Positions 1 to 8,640 of a DNA stretch of 49,478 nucleotides are shown piece by piece. The DNA is from Flavobacterium odoriferum. GTDB lineage: Bacteria; Bacteroidota; Bacteroidia; Flavobacteriales; Flavobacteriaceae. The notes below the pieces were generated by a model. That model saw only the letters and a list, made by a program, of their open reading frames with translations, was not told the DNA's origin and did not search any database. Made by a program: the position numbers and the translations under genes. The number at the start of each line of letters is the position of its first letter. The stretch's first letter is position 1. Location: positions 1 to 49,478 of the forward strand of contig NZ_JAMKFA010000021.1 of NCBI RefSeq assembly GCF_025499515.1, in the 5' to 3' direction.

Positions 1-43
1 CTTGGTGCTGAATTTGCCACCTGAAAACAAGCCGTGGAACGTT
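1..43 (+). repeat. attC-like site s1 (partial, class F)
   Basis: This is the 3' arm of an attC-like site, cut by the window edge. Its last 30 bases are nearly the same as the end of s25 (44668-44795). The GTT at 41-43 opens cassette c1, and the bases GTTGTGTGCT are complementary to AGCACACAAC at 891-900. Confidence 0.8.
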
Positions 44-76
44 GTGTGCTATTATACCACAAAATTCGAATGAAAA

Positions 77-883
77 ATGAATATGAAAAACAAAACTTTA
101 ATTTTAATATTTTTTCTCTTAACTGTAAAGATTTTTTCTCAAAATCAAGTTCTACCTGAATTAGATTTGAAAAATAAGGAATATGAATTTTATATATTCA
201 ATGAATTATTTAAAATTGACGAAAACGGAAATTCATTAGAACCGAAAAAAACTTTAATAACTGATAAATCAGTAATTTCAAATTTGATTAACACTTGGAA
301 AGGCGAAAAAACTAATCAAATGTATAAATGTGGTTATGACTATAGAATTTACATAGTTTTAGATAATAAAATCATTGAACAGGTGAACTTTAATTCAGAA
401 TGTAATCAAGTTGTAAGTTCTAAAGGTGCTTTCAATGTTACAAATAATCCATTTAAAGATTTAAGTACGGAAAACATATTCTCTGAATACAGATTTAAAA
501 CAAAAGATTTAAATTCTGCTCGTAATTTTATAAACAAAGTATCCGAAAATAAAAATATACAAATTCCTTATATTAATAGTTATGAATGGATAAAATACAG
601 TGGATATTTTTTTATTCAAATCAATAAATCGAAAAAACAAAGAAAATTAAAATCTACTGAATTTTATGAAAAAGAAATGCATGAAGTTTATAAAGAATAT
701 GATTTTAAAGTGCATTTTTGGGGTTGTTGCGACACTTATGAGGCTTGGATTTATTGCGACAGAAATTTAAGTGAAAAATTCAATTTATATGGAAGAAAAG
801 GAGAATTCGAAAATATTAAAAAAGATTATGAAATATATGTTTTTGGAAAAGTAGAAGATATAAATTCAATTTTAAAAGAATAA
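77..883 (+). CDS. Secreted protein of unknown function (cassette c1)
   Basis: I do not recognise this 268-residue protein. Residues 1-22 form a signal peptide (Lys-rich start, long hydrophobic stretch, ending FSQ), so the product should be periplasmic or surface-exposed. ATG at 83 is a possible alternative start. The mature part is rich in Lys, Asn and Tyr and has scattered Cys, including a GCCDTYEAWIYC segment near residue 215 that could form disulfides. It is the only gene of its cassette, 36 bases after the GTT that opens it. Its promoter probably lies in s1, outside the window. Confidence 0.85.
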   Translation: MNMKNKTLILIFFLLTVKIFSQNQVLPELDLKNKEYEFYIFNELFKIDENGNSLEPKKTLITDKSVISNLINTWKGEKTNQMYKCGYDYRIYIVLDNKIIEQVNFNSECNQVVSSKGAFNVTNNPFKDLSTENIFSEYRFKTKDLNSARNFINKVSENKNIQIPYINSYEWIKYSGYFFIQINKSKKQRKLKSTEFYEKEMHEVYKEYDFKVHFWGCCDTYEAWIYCDRNLSEKFNLYGRKGEFENIKKDYEIYVFGKVEDINSILKE

Positions 884-897
884 AAAAAACAGCACAC

Positions 898-1024
898 AAC
901 CGCAGTTTAACAATATAGCGGGGTTTGTGATTAATTTAAAGTTTTTTTCTTATCTTTGATGTGTAGTGATAAAACAAGGTGAAAGGCTTATTTAGTCCGC
1001 TACATTGTTAAGCTACCTAACGTT
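898..1024 (+). repeat. attC-like site s2 (singleton class)
   Basis: The two ends form an imperfect palindrome: GCAGTTTAACAATATAGCGG at the 5' side against CCGCTACATTGTTAAGCTAC at the 3' side. The preceding AGCACACAAC pairs with the start of c1. A TATCTTTG -7 box lies in the centre, pointing to the next gene. The core bases differ from the other classes but the fold is the same. Confidence 0.8.
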
Positions 1025-1082
1025 AGCAGCAAGCTTACCGCAAAAACGTAAATTAAAGAACCGAATAATAAATTAAGCCAAA

Positions 1083-1631
1083 ATGAAAATCTTTACAATT
1101 ATTTTGTTTTTTACATCATTATCATATTCCCAAATAACTAAAAATAATTGGTTAGTTGGCGGAAGCGGTAATTTTAAAACAACGAAAACTGAAAAATTAT
1201 CAGATGGAACTAAACCTTATGATGACAGAACTATATTTTCTATTTCACCGAATATCGGTTATTTTTTTTATGACAAATTAGCTGGTGGAATTAGTTTAAG
1301 TTATACTTATGACAATATATTTGAAGACTATCAATATTTTGGAGTTGGACCTTTTGTTAGATATTACTTTTTAAATTCAGAAAAAAGAATAAACATATTT
1401 TTACAAGGAAATTATAACTATTACGAAGGTGGTTCAAAAACAGTTGATGGTAATGATAATGGAAAGTTTCACAACAATGGATACGGATTCAAAGCTGGAT
1501 CGGCAATTTTTTTAAATAGTAGTGTTGCTGTAGAACTATCATTAGACTACATTTCTAATAAATTAAATAGTACATTAAGAGAAGAAACATTTATGATTGG
1601 AGTTGGCTTTCAAATTCATTTAGAAAAATAA
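1083..1631 (+). CDS. Small outer-membrane beta-barrel protein (cassette c2)
   Basis: This 182-residue protein has a signal peptide (residues 1-17, ending SYSQ). The mature part alternates polar and hydrophobic residues, as in 8-strand barrels of the Bacteroidetes 'outer membrane beta-barrel' families. It has Gly/Tyr/Phe-rich strand pairs such as NIGYFFYDKLAGGISLSY and a strand-like end (FMIGVGFQIHLEK). The family is inferred from composition, not from a specific motif. It probably sits in the outer membrane; its ligand is unknown. The cassette starts GTTAGCAGC and ends GCTGCTAAC. Confidence 0.8.
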   Translation: MKIFTIILFFTSLSYSQITKNNWLVGGSGNFKTTKTEKLSDGTKPYDDRTIFSISPNIGYFFYDKLAGGISLSYTYDNIFEDYQYFGVGPFVRYYFLNSEKRINIFLQGNYNYYEGGSKTVDGNDNGKFHNNGYGFKAGSAIFLNSSVAVELSLDYISNKLNSTLREETFMIGVGFQIHLEK

Positions 1632-1642
1632 AGCCAGCTGCT

Positions 1643-1772
1643 AACAGCGGTTTGCTTCAATGGCTACTTCCGGATTTTCCTACGGGAAATCCGCTGCTGA
1701 ATGGAATGTTTTGTTATATTTGTAATGGCTTGGTGTTGGTGCAACGCCACTGAGAGCAAGCCGCAAAACGTT
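1643..1772 (+). repeat. attC-like site s3 (class A)
   Basis: Class A is the commonest type, with 13 copies of exactly 130 bp. The ends pair as GCGGTTTGCTTCAATGGC against GCCACTGAGAGCAAGCCGC, with one extra base in the 3' arm. An inner hairpin (GGATTTTCC / GGAAAATCC type) lies in the centre. GCTGCTAAC just before it pairs with the start of c2. The TATATTTG -7 box is at 1715-1722. Confidence 0.88.
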
Positions 1773-2056
1773 GTGTGCAACATATTTTCCGAACTTACGC
1801 CGAAAGCTTCTCTCCTATTTTTCCGAAAGAAATTTATTGAAATTGTTACCGAAAAATTTTGCGTGATAGTTGAAAACCGAACCGAACTTTGTCGATAAAC
1901 TTTGTGCTGAAATTACGTTTTCGGGAAAATCCGTTGTGAAATGAAAAACTGAAACCAAACGTTGCGTGAAAATATGCTTTGCGTGACAATCCGAACTTTG
2001 CCGAAAAACTTTGCGTTGAGTTTTTTAAGTTCAGAAAATATTATGCAGCACACAAC
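1770..2056 (+). other. Gene-less cassette c3 (ORF-less family)
   Basis: I see no credible gene here. The cassette opens GTTGTGTGCAACATATTTTC and closes GCAGCACACAAC, with longer inverted similarity at both ends. Inside are degenerate repeats built on AACTTTGCGTGA, GAAAACCGAACC and similar words. The same family recurs at 8363, 40496, 43188, 47449 and 47840. The short frames crossing it are translations of the repeat. It may encode a small RNA or act only as a promoter carrier through the site that follows it. Confidence 0.75.
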
Positions 2057-2183
2057 AGCGGTTTAAAAATATGGCTGGTTTCGGGAATTTTTGAAATGGC
2101 GCAGTTGTTTAATTTAAAGTTTTGGCTATATTTGTGAAGGCTTGGTGTTGCATTTTCGCCACATTTTTAAGCCGCATAACGTT
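2054..2183 (+). repeat. attC-like site s4 (class C)
   Basis: The arms pair as GCGGTTTAAAAATATGGC against GCCACATTTTTAAGCCGC. The other class C copy is s30, at 48109-48237, and both follow gene-less cassettes. The site contains a consensus promoter, listed separately. Confidence 0.87.
2105..2134 (+). promoter_or_regulatory. Bacteroidetes promoter inside site s4
   Basis: TTG at 2105-2107 and TATATTTG at 2127-2134 are separated by exactly 19 bases, matching the Bacteroidetes sigma-A pattern TTTG-N19-TAnnTTTG. Transcription would start in the 3' arm of the site and read into the lipoprotein gene at 2195. Confidence 0.75.
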
Positions 2184-2194
2184 GTAAACAATTT

Positions 2195-2650
2195 ATGAAA
2201 AAAATACTACTTACGACATTAATCATTATTACTTTAAGTTGTAATAAAAATGATATCGAACAGGAAGAATTAAAAATTTTGACTGAAAAAATTACTTTAC
2301 TTGAAGAGGAAAATAAGAACCTAAAAGATTCTATAAAGAAAGCTGAGGAAGATTTTTTATATTCCCTACATTTAGTTGGTGTTCCTCATAATAAAACATC
2401 AAAAGTTGGAAAAAAAGATAGTATAGCTGTTTTACTTCATCCATTTGGACATAAACTACCGAAATACGAGTTCTATAAAATTGAAGACAACAAAAAAATT
2501 AAAGTAAATAGTAATAATTCTACATTTTTTAATTATCAATTCAAACCAAAATCAACCGATGATAATAAAATAAAACTATTTATTAAAATTCCTGATAAAG
2601 ATAGATTTATAGAACTAAATGGTGAAATTACAATCGACGTAGAAAATTAA
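2195..2650 (+). CDS. Coiled-coil lipoprotein of unknown function (cassette c4)
   Basis: This is a 151-residue predicted lipoprotein with signal sequence MKKILLTTLIIITLSC and lipidated Cys16. Residues 20-50 are a Glu/Lys/Leu heptad stretch (KITLLEEENKNLKDSIKKAE) that should form a coiled coil. The rest is a polar, probably beta-rich domain with no motif I know. The start codon is 12 bases after the core GTT. The cassette ends match over 10 bases (GTTGTAAACA / TGTTTACAAC). Confidence 0.85.
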   Translation: MKKILLTTLIIITLSCNKNDIEQEELKILTEKITLLEEENKNLKDSIKKAEEDFLYSLHLVGVPHNKTSKVGKKDSIAVLLHPFGHKLPKYEFYKIEDNKKIKVNSNNSTFFNYQFKPKSTDDNKIKLFIKIPDKDRFIELNGEITIDVEN

Positions 2651-2659
2651 ACTGTTTAC

Positions 2660-2789
2660 AACAGCGGTTTGCTTCAATGGCTACTTCTGGATTTTCCTAC
2701 GGAAAATCCGCTGCTGAATGGAATGTTTTGTTATATTTGTAATGGCTTGGTGTTGGTGCAACGCCACTGAGAGCAAGCCGCAGAACGTT
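2660..2789 (+). repeat. attC-like site s5 (class A)
   Basis: Class A copy, preceded by TGTTTACAAC, which pairs with the start of c4. The -7 box TATATTTG is at 2732-2739. Confidence 0.88.
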
Positions 2790-2813
2790 GGCAACAAGTT
2801 AAAAAACATAACT

Positions 2814-3488
2814 ATGAAAAAAATAATTTATTTAACAATATTAATATTTTCAATTCTATCTTGTGATAATGAACCTGTAGATTTCAATCCAAACATTGAT
2901 AATGATTATTCAATTGCATTAGATACATTAGTAAATTATGACAATTACTTTATTGGAAAATTTAACGGAGAAATTTTAGTTAGTACTGAGCCTTTTACCT
3001 CTGGAAGAAGTGTGAACAACACACTACAAGATTCTGTTTCTCTTCGATTTGATTTTGCTTATAAAATATCGAATAGTGAAGAATTAAAAACACCTTTTAT
3101 TAATTTTATAGCCTATGAATCAATAAATAAACTTAATTCTAATAATTATTTCAAATATAATGAATACAATGATTTTTATACTTTTTTCAATAGAACAAGA
3201 CTTGAATATTGGAATGTTGACAATTATAAAAATTTGACAACACAAGTCTTAATTAACTATATTGATTATTCGCAATTAATTAATAATACAGGAATAAGTT
3301 ATTTATCAACAGATTTTGGAAAACCACCATTTAATGAAAATAATTTTCAAATTGAAAGCATTAGGGAATTTGAAAGTCCTTCTAAAGGTATCGAATTAAT
3401 ATATTCTTTTAACTGTATTTTATTTTCAGATTCCAATGAATTAATAAAAATTGAAAAAGGGAAAGGAAAATGTACTTTCTTGTATTAA
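2814..3488 (+). CDS. Lipoprotein of unknown function (cassette c5)
   Basis: A 224-residue predicted lipoprotein (MKKIIYLTILIFSILSC, lipid Cys17) that I do not recognise. An open frame continues upstream to ATG 2718, but those residues are a translation of site s5 and lie ahead of its -7 box, so the start at 2814 is the right one. The mature part is rich in Asn, Tyr and Phe with no clear motif. The cassette ends pair over 9 bases (GTTGGCAAC / GTTGCCAAC). Confidence 0.85.
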   Translation: MKKIIYLTILIFSILSCDNEPVDFNPNIDNDYSIALDTLVNYDNYFIGKFNGEILVSTEPFTSGRSVNNTLQDSVSLRFDFAYKISNSEELKTPFINFIAYESINKLNSNNYFKYNEYNDFYTFFNRTRLEYWNVDNYKNLTTQVLINYIDYSQLINNTGISYLSTDFGKPPFNENNFQIESIREFESPSKGIELIYSFNCILFSDSNELIKIEKGKGKCTFLY

Positions 3489-3502
3489 AAAAACCAGTTG
3501 CC

Positions 3503-3632
3503 AACAGCGGTTTGCTTCAATGGCTACTTCCGGATTTTCCTGCGGAAAATCCGCTGCTGAATGGAATGTTTTGTTATATTTGTAATGGCTTGGTGTTGGT
3601 GTAACGCCACTGAGAGCAAGCCGCAGAACGTT
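3503..3632 (+). repeat. attC-like site s6 (class A)
   Basis: Class A copy with inner hairpin loop TGC instead of TAC. GTTGCCAAC before it pairs with the start of c5. The -7 box is at 3575-3582. Confidence 0.88.
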
Positions 3633-3684
3633 AGCAGAAATTTCATAAAAATACCGCAAACAAACAAAAATTTATATTATAGAA

Positions 3685-3945
3685 ATGGAATCAATAAAGC
3701 TAAAAGAATTAAATGACCAAGAATTACTTCAAGAAAAAAAGAAATTTGACACTAACAAAATAATAAATGCATCATTAATTGGATTACTTTTAGGGGTTTT
3801 TGCATATAGCGCAGTAAAAAGCGGATTTACCTTTTTTACTTTTTTTCCTTTGTTCTTTGCTTTTATACTGTTTATCCGTGGACAGAAAAGAAATGAATTT
3901 GAAAAAGAATTAAAAAATGAAATAAGTTCAAGAAATTTAAAATAA
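3685..3945 (+). CDS. Small two-helix membrane protein (cassette c6, first gene)
   Basis: An 86-residue protein with charged ends and two hydrophobic segments (about residues 28-45 and 49-65). The function is not recognisable. It is followed after a single base by the DUF3667-like gene, so the two are co-transcribed and probably cooperate in the inner membrane. Confidence 0.8.
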   Translation: MESIKLKELNDQELLQEKKKFDTNKIINASLIGLLLGVFAYSAVKSGFTFFTFFPLFFAFILFIRGQKRNEFEKELKNEISSRNLK

Positions 3946-3946
3946 A

Positions 3947-4672
3947 ATGAGCGAAAATTGCCAAAATTGCGGACAAGTTGTAATCGGAAATTTTTGTAGT
4001 AACTGCGGACAGAATTCTACCTTTGACAGAATTGACAGAAATTATGCGAAAAATGAATTTCTTAACTTAATTGGTTATGAAAAGGGGTTTTTATATACTT
4101 TCAAGGAATTGTTATTAAGACCACCTCAAAACATTTCCGCTTATCTAAAAACAAACAGAAATAAACTTACAAAGCCATTAACATTTTTAATTTTATCCTC
4201 CGTTATCTATACTCTAGTTGTAAATTATCTTCAAATAGTAATAGAAAACGAGGAAAAATTTAAAGAAATTTATGGAAATTCAAGCATTATCACAATATTT
4301 AATTGGATTCAAGGAAATTATGGATATGCAAATATTTTGATGCTTTTATTTGTTGCTTTTTGGACCAATATTTTTTTCAGAAAATATAAATTCAATTTTT
4401 ATGAAGTCATTGTTATTCTTTGCTTTGTAGTCGGTGAATCTATGTTATTGTTATCTATTGAACCAATTATTTCAAAATATTTCAAAATTCCAATTTTAAG
4501 TAGTGCGATTTATTGGCTAGTTTTTGCATATATTAGTTTTGCAATTGGAAGTGTTTTTGAAAGAAAATTTTCTAGTTATCTAAAAGCATTTTCCGCATAC
4601 ATTATAGGAATGTTTACCTTTGGAATTTTAGCATCAATAATTGCAATAATTTATGACACAATAATTAAATGA
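3947..4672 (+). CDS. DUF3667-like zinc-ribbon membrane protein (cassette c6, second gene)
   Basis: A 241-residue protein with an N-terminal zinc ribbon (CxxC pairs at Cys5/Cys8 and Cys17/Cys20, in CQNCGQ and CSNCGQ). An RPPQNISAYLKTNRNKLTKP region and four to five hydrophobic segments follow. This layout is typical of the DUF3667 family in Bacteroidetes, whose role is unknown. It is the second gene of a two-gene cassette that opens GTTAGCAGAA and closes TTCTGCTAAC. Confidence 0.85.
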   Translation: MSENCQNCGQVVIGNFCSNCGQNSTFDRIDRNYAKNEFLNLIGYEKGFLYTFKELLLRPPQNISAYLKTNRNKLTKPLTFLILSSVIYTLVVNYLQIVIENEEKFKEIYGNSSIITIFNWIQGNYGYANILMLLFVAFWTNIFFRKYKFNFYEVIVILCFVVGESMLLLSIEPIISKYFKIPILSSAIYWLVFAYISFAIGSVFERKFSSYLKAFSAYIIGMFTFGILASIIAIIYDTIIK

Positions 4673-4692
4673 TGAATAAAGAAACTTCTGCT

Positions 4693-4818
4693 AACAGCAG
4701 TTTGGCAATATGGCGGGTTTTGGGCTTAATTTAAAGTTGGTTTTGTACTTGCATAGTCAGTGTTTAACCGAAAGTTTAGGCTTCCTTAATCCGCCACATC
4801 GCCAAGCTGCAAAACGTT
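4693..4818 (+). repeat. attC-like site s7 (class E)
   Basis: The arms pair as GCAGTTTGGCAATATGGCGG against CCGCCACATCGCCAAGCTGC. The other class E copy is s11. There is no perfect TAnnTTTG box in this class; GTACTTGC is the nearest match. TTCTGCTAAC before it pairs with the start of c6. Confidence 0.85.
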
Positions 4819-4919
4819 GTGTGATATTATATCAAAACTGTGCAATTAATAAAATTTATTTTTCTTTTAGAATAATTAGTTATCTTTATCAATAAAATCT
4901 TTACTTAAAAAAAACTTAT

Positions 4920-6092
4920 ATGCAATTAAATAATATATCTCGACTTAAAGATACAAGAACCAATTGCTTTTCTGTGATTGTGGAAATGACAATTATTGAT
5001 TACATTGAATTAATAAATAAAATTTATTTAGAAAAAGGAGGTATTAAAGGACAAAGAGAACCTCTAAAATCAAGTTCTGCAATGAGAATAAGGAAACAAA
5101 TGGTAAAAGATATAAAATCTGGAACTATCCTACCTCCAATTGTATTAGGATTGATTGTTAATAAAGATGAGTTTATGGAAATACCAACTATAGACCTAGA
5201 AAATTTAATCAATATAATTAATGCTCCTGTCGAAGGAAATTTAACAATTATTGATGGAATGCAAAGAACTACAGCATTAAACGAAGCAATTGATGAAGGA
5301 GCAAATCAACATCAGTTAATAAGAGTTGAATTTTGGATATCAACAAAATTAAATAGTCTAATTTACAGAATGTTAATTTTAAATACTGGTCAAGTTCCTT
5401 GGAATTTAAGAAGACAAATTGAAACAGTGTTCAGTACTATGATAAATGAAATATCAGTTGCTGTTCCTGAAATGGAAGTATATACGGTTGATGAACCAAG
5501 TAGAAGAACAAAAGGCGGTCAGTATCACGCTAATGATTTAATTGAATTATATCTAGCATTTGGAGGTAGAAAAGAAAAAGTTGATACTAAAGAGAGATTA
5601 GCCGATGAGTTTACACGTTTAGACTTTATTGAAGCAACTGAAAACCCAACATTTTCTGATATTTTCTATAATTCATTAAAAAGTTTGACTTTAATTGATA
5701 TAGAAATTAGTAGATATCAGTCTCCAATTAATGAACATAGGTTTTCAAATGGAATTGAATTATTTAAAAGTCAGCCTGCTAGAGTTGGTTTTATAACTGC
5801 AATAGCAAAAAGTATATATGGAAGACCTGGAGTAGAAAGAACACAAGAGGAGATTGAATATCTTAAAATAAAAATTTTCGGAAGTTTAGAAACGATAATA
5901 GAAAAATTACATAAATATGAAAACGAGCAATTAGGAACTTTCCTTTCATTAAATTTATTAAGTGAAAAACTTTCTGTAAAATCATCGAGAGTTGGAGATT
6001 TTGAAAGAGAATTTTTTACAAAATCATTTGAAGTTTTAATTGAAGAAGCAAAAAATATTAATTCCATGGATGTTTGTTGGTTATCATACTAA
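4920..6092 (+). CDS. DGQHR/ParB-like protein (cassette c7, first gene)
   Basis: A 390-residue cytoplasmic protein. LPPIVLGL (71-78) followed by IIDGMQRTTAL (110-120) is the signature of the DGQHR / ParB-Srx / DUF262 group, which includes DndB-like regulators and GmrSD-like nucleases. NTGQVPWNLRRQIE (155-168) fits the same fold, where nucleotide and DNA contacts are made. It lies 10 bases before a gene with a HEPN-like motif, and the two fill one cassette. I infer a two-gene defence or regulatory module; this exact pair is not one I can name. ATG at 4920 is the first start; a Met at residue 23 is possible. Confidence 0.7.
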   Translation: MQLNNISRLKDTRTNCFSVIVEMTIIDYIELINKIYLEKGGIKGQREPLKSSSAMRIRKQMVKDIKSGTILPPIVLGLIVNKDEFMEIPTIDLENLINIINAPVEGNLTIIDGMQRTTALNEAIDEGANQHQLIRVEFWISTKLNSLIYRMLILNTGQVPWNLRRQIETVFSTMINEISVAVPEMEVYTVDEPSRRTKGGQYHANDLIELYLAFGGRKEKVDTKERLADEFTRLDFIEATENPTFSDIFYNSLKSLTLIDIEISRYQSPINEHRFSNGIELFKSQPARVGFITAIAKSIYGRPGVERTQEEIEYLKIKIFGSLETIIEKLHKYENEQLGTFLSLNLLSEKLSVKSSRVGDFEREFFTKSFEVLIEEAKNINSMDVCWLSY

Positions 6093-6102
6093 ATAATATA
6101 TC

Positions 6103-7158
6103 ATGAGGAATATGATTAAAACAAATATTGAAGCTTTTAATAATATTTGCAAACAACTGTTTGAGCTATCACAAATCAAAACTGAAACTGGAAGAAGATA
6201 TTTTTCTACTACAGAAGAAGAAAAAAAATGGTTGATTGAAACCAATATAAGTGGTGTTGAATTCTTTCTTCCAAGTATTAGAGCATTTAATTTGGAGTTT
6301 AATGGATTAAAATACATTGCAGTGATTGGAGCAAATATGCAAAATTTTAATGAAGATCCTTCAATATTACTGGTAACAGAATTAAATTCAGGACTAATAA
6401 CATTATTAATTTCGGAAGGTTTACTGAAAATAAACCCAACAGCAAACTTGCTAGAGTTTGACGATAATATAATGTCTCAACACAAAGATGCTGATTACAA
6501 AGGTCATGATTATTTTGAAATATTGTCATATTTAGAACCAATTAAACTATTTCAAATTACAGAAAATTCAATCCTTAAAGATGAAAATTTATATCGAATT
6601 TTAGTATATATATATTCTAACAATCCAAATTACTTAATTTTAGAATTTAATAAATTTGTACTAGAAACTTTTACAGAAATATCTCTTGTAGGTTCAAAAA
6701 ACATCTCATACAATCTATTATTACATAGTTTACTATCAACGAATTTTAAACATTCGTTTTTAGAATTATACAGACTTGTTGAAAGATTATTTCCAATAAA
6801 TTATTTAAAAGATTTCCACGAAAGAGTTGATACAAAATTGAATTTTATTGAATTTTCATCCGAATTGGAAAACATAACCAGTTGGAGACCAAGAGAAGAA
6901 GACGCATTAGAAAAAATTTTCAGTATCGCAAAACAAAATACTAAAAATTCATTTGATAATTTTCAAAAATCAAATCCAAATCTTCAAAATCAAAGTGATT
7001 ATAAATATTTTTATAAATTAAGAAATTCAATTGTACATTTTAGATCTTCACATGAAGAGTTTAAATTAAATAGTGAACAATGGAATTTATTGATTATTGC
7101 AACCTTAACACTAATTGATGAACAATATAGTTTTTATAATAAAATTTTAGAAGAATAA
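6103..7158 (+). CDS. Protein with a C-terminal HEPN-like motif (cassette c7, second gene)
   Basis: A 351-residue protein, mostly helical, without signal peptide. Near the C-terminus it has LRNSIVHFR, which gives the R-x4-H spacing (Arg307, His312) of HEPN ribonucleases, set between two predicted helices. The N-terminal 250 residues are not recognised. It is co-transcribed with the DGQHR-like gene in front. By analogy with two-gene HEPN systems, the partner could restrain it or guide it. A non-catalytic HEPN-fold helper is also possible. The cassette ends pair over 10 bases (GTTGTGTGAT / ATCACACAAC). Confidence 0.6.
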   Translation: MRNMIKTNIEAFNNICKQLFELSQIKTETGRRYFSTTEEEKKWLIETNISGVEFFLPSIRAFNLEFNGLKYIAVIGANMQNFNEDPSILLVTELNSGLITLLISEGLLKINPTANLLEFDDNIMSQHKDADYKGHDYFEILSYLEPIKLFQITENSILKDENLYRILVYIYSNNPNYLILEFNKFVLETFTEISLVGSKNISYNLLLHSLLSTNFKHSFLELYRLVERLFPINYLKDFHERVDTKLNFIEFSSELENITSWRPREEDALEKIFSIAKQNTKNSFDNFQKSNPNLQNQSDYKYFYKLRNSIVHFRSSHEEFKLNSEQWNLLIIATLTLIDEQYSFYNKILEE

Positions 7159-7166
7159 CATCACAC

Positions 7167-7297
7167 AACAGCGGTTTCAAGAAATGGCTAGCCTCGGGAT
7201 TTATTTGAAATCGGAAAGGTTTTTAATTTAAAGTTTTAGTTATATTTGTAAAGGCTTGGTCTTGGTTCATCGCCACTTCTTGAAGCCGCGACACGTT
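7167..7297 (+). repeat. attC-like site s8 (singleton class)
   Basis: The arms pair as GCGGTTTCAAGAAATGGC against CGCCACTTCTTGAAGCCGC. A TATATTTG -7 box follows TTTAATTTAAAGTTT, but there is no exact TTG at the 19-base position. ATCACACAAC before it pairs with the start of c7. Confidence 0.85.
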
Positions 7298-7334
7298 AGC
7301 GGAAAATTTTGAAAAACTAAACGCAGAAAATGAT

Positions 7335-8240
7335 ATGTTAAAAAAAATATTGAATTTAATTTTATTAATCATACTTCTAAACATTTTAAATTCTTGCCAA
7401 TTTAGTAGTTTGTTCCATAGAGCTAATAAGTTAGAAAAAAATAGGAATTTTAATAATTTGCCTCCATTTGCAATAAATGGCGAAAAACATCACATTGAAA
7501 GAGACGCTTTAGAATCGACAATCTGTATATTTAAAGATACGGTGAGATTAAACAAGACTTATGAAATTAAACCAATAGATTTCGTAAGTAAATCAGGTAA
7601 TAAATTGTCTGGTTTGTTATTATCTCCAAAAAATAATTTAAGAACAGACTTAATTTTTTTACACTATCACGGAAGTGCCGGAAATTTATTGGGATATCAT
7701 TTTCAAATGGTAAGCCAACTCACTGAAAAAGGATTTCAAGTATTTACATTTGATTATAGCGGCTATGGCTTTTCTGACGGAAAAGCAACAAGGAAAAATG
7801 TATTAACTGACGCATATTCTGCATTAGATTTTATAAAAAATAATCCAATCTTTAAAAATAAAAAAGTGATAATTTTTGGACAATCCTATGGCGGACATTT
7901 AGCATCTGTAGTTGGTTCAAACAGACAAAATGATATTGAAGGAATGATAATTGAAGGAGCGTTTTATTCGCACAGAAAAGAAGCTGTTTATACAGCAGGT
8001 TTCGTGGCAAATGTTGTATATGACGGAATAAGAGCAGAAAAAGAGATAAAGAAAAACAAAAAACCAATATTAATTATTCATTCAAAAGAAGACAAAAGAA
8101 CACCAATTAAATTTGGGAGAAAAATTTTTGATGAAGCAAATGAACCAAAATATTTTATGGAAATTGACAAAAACCATTTAGAAGGTTTACAATATTATGG
8201 AGATAGCATTAAAGTGAAAATAAATGAAATCTTCCGCTAA
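7335..8240 (+). CDS. Alpha/beta-hydrolase lipoprotein (cassette c8)
   Basis: A 301-residue predicted lipoprotein (lipid Cys21 in LNSCQF) with an alpha/beta-hydrolase fold. It has an HYHGSAGN oxyanion segment (110-117), the nucleophile elbow GQSYGGH with Ser184, IIHSKEDKRTP carrying the likely acid Asp, and NHLEG for the catalytic His. The layout is that of the YqiA/FrsA-like and 'bem46-like' serine hydrolases; the substrate is unknown and the location is the cell envelope. Its TAA stop lies inside the closing core TTCCGCTAAC, so gene and recombination site overlap. Confidence 0.88.
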   Translation: MLKKILNLILLIILLNILNSCQFSSLFHRANKLEKNRNFNNLPPFAINGEKHHIERDALESTICIFKDTVRLNKTYEIKPIDFVSKSGNKLSGLLLSPKNNLRTDLIFLHYHGSAGNLLGYHFQMVSQLTEKGFQVFTFDYSGYGFSDGKATRKNVLTDAYSALDFIKNNPIFKNKKVIIFGQSYGGHLASVVGSNRQNDIEGMIIEGAFYSHRKEAVYTAGFVANVVYDGIRAEKEIKKNKKPILIIHSKEDKRTPIKFGRKIFDEANEPKYFMEIDKNHLEGLQYYGDSIKVKINEIFR

Positions 8241-8365
8241 CAGCCGTTTCACGAAATTGCGGGGTTTGGGATTTATCAGAATTGGTAATTTTTGAAACTA
8301 AATTTTGTCTATATTTGTAATCAAAAGTGTTGAAAATCCGCAACTTCGTGAAGCTGCAAAACGTT
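8239..8365 (+). repeat. attC-like site s9 (singleton class)
   Basis: The arms pair as GTTTCACGAAATTGCGG against CCGCAACTTCGTGAAGC. TTCCGCTAAC at its start is a perfect 10-base partner of GTTAGCGGAA that opens c8. A central TATATTTG box is present. Confidence 0.85.
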
Positions 8366-8640
8366 GTATACAATGTATTTTCCGAACTTACGCAGAACGC
8401 TTCGCTCCTATTTTTTCGCAAGAAAATTAATGAAAATTGTAATCGAAAAATCTTGCGTGATAATGAAAAACTGAATCTAAACTTTGTGGAAAACCTTCAA
8501 AGACAATTTTCGGATTTTAGCAATTTAGAGACAATTCTCAACCGAAAAACTTTGCAGAAAATTGAAAACCGAACCAAACTTTGTGGATAAACGTTGTGTT
8601 GATTTTTTTCAGTTCGTGAAAATACAACACTGTATACAAC
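8363..8640 (+). other. Gene-less cassette c9 (ORF-less family)
   Basis: I see no credible gene. It opens GTTGTATACAATGTATTTTC and closes TGTATACAAC, and the inverted similarity continues through TATTTTC.CGAAC on both sides. It shares the GAACGCTTCGCTCCTATTTT block and the GAAAACCGAACCAAACTTTG repeats with the other gene-less cassettes. Confidence 0.75.

Noticed and set aside
1701..1898. Open frame beginning MECFVIFVMAWCWCNATESK, repeated at 2718 and 45315
   Set aside because: The peptide is the translation of class A sites and begins ahead of their -7 box, so the repeat's own promoter would not transcribe it. It is a likely source of false genes in annotation.
8327..8590. Open frame of 87 residues in gene-less cassette c9, and similar frames at 43157-43393, 47416-47654 and 47833-48218
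   Set aside because: They are read from the repetitive gene-less cassettes, on varying strands and frames, with low-complexity products.
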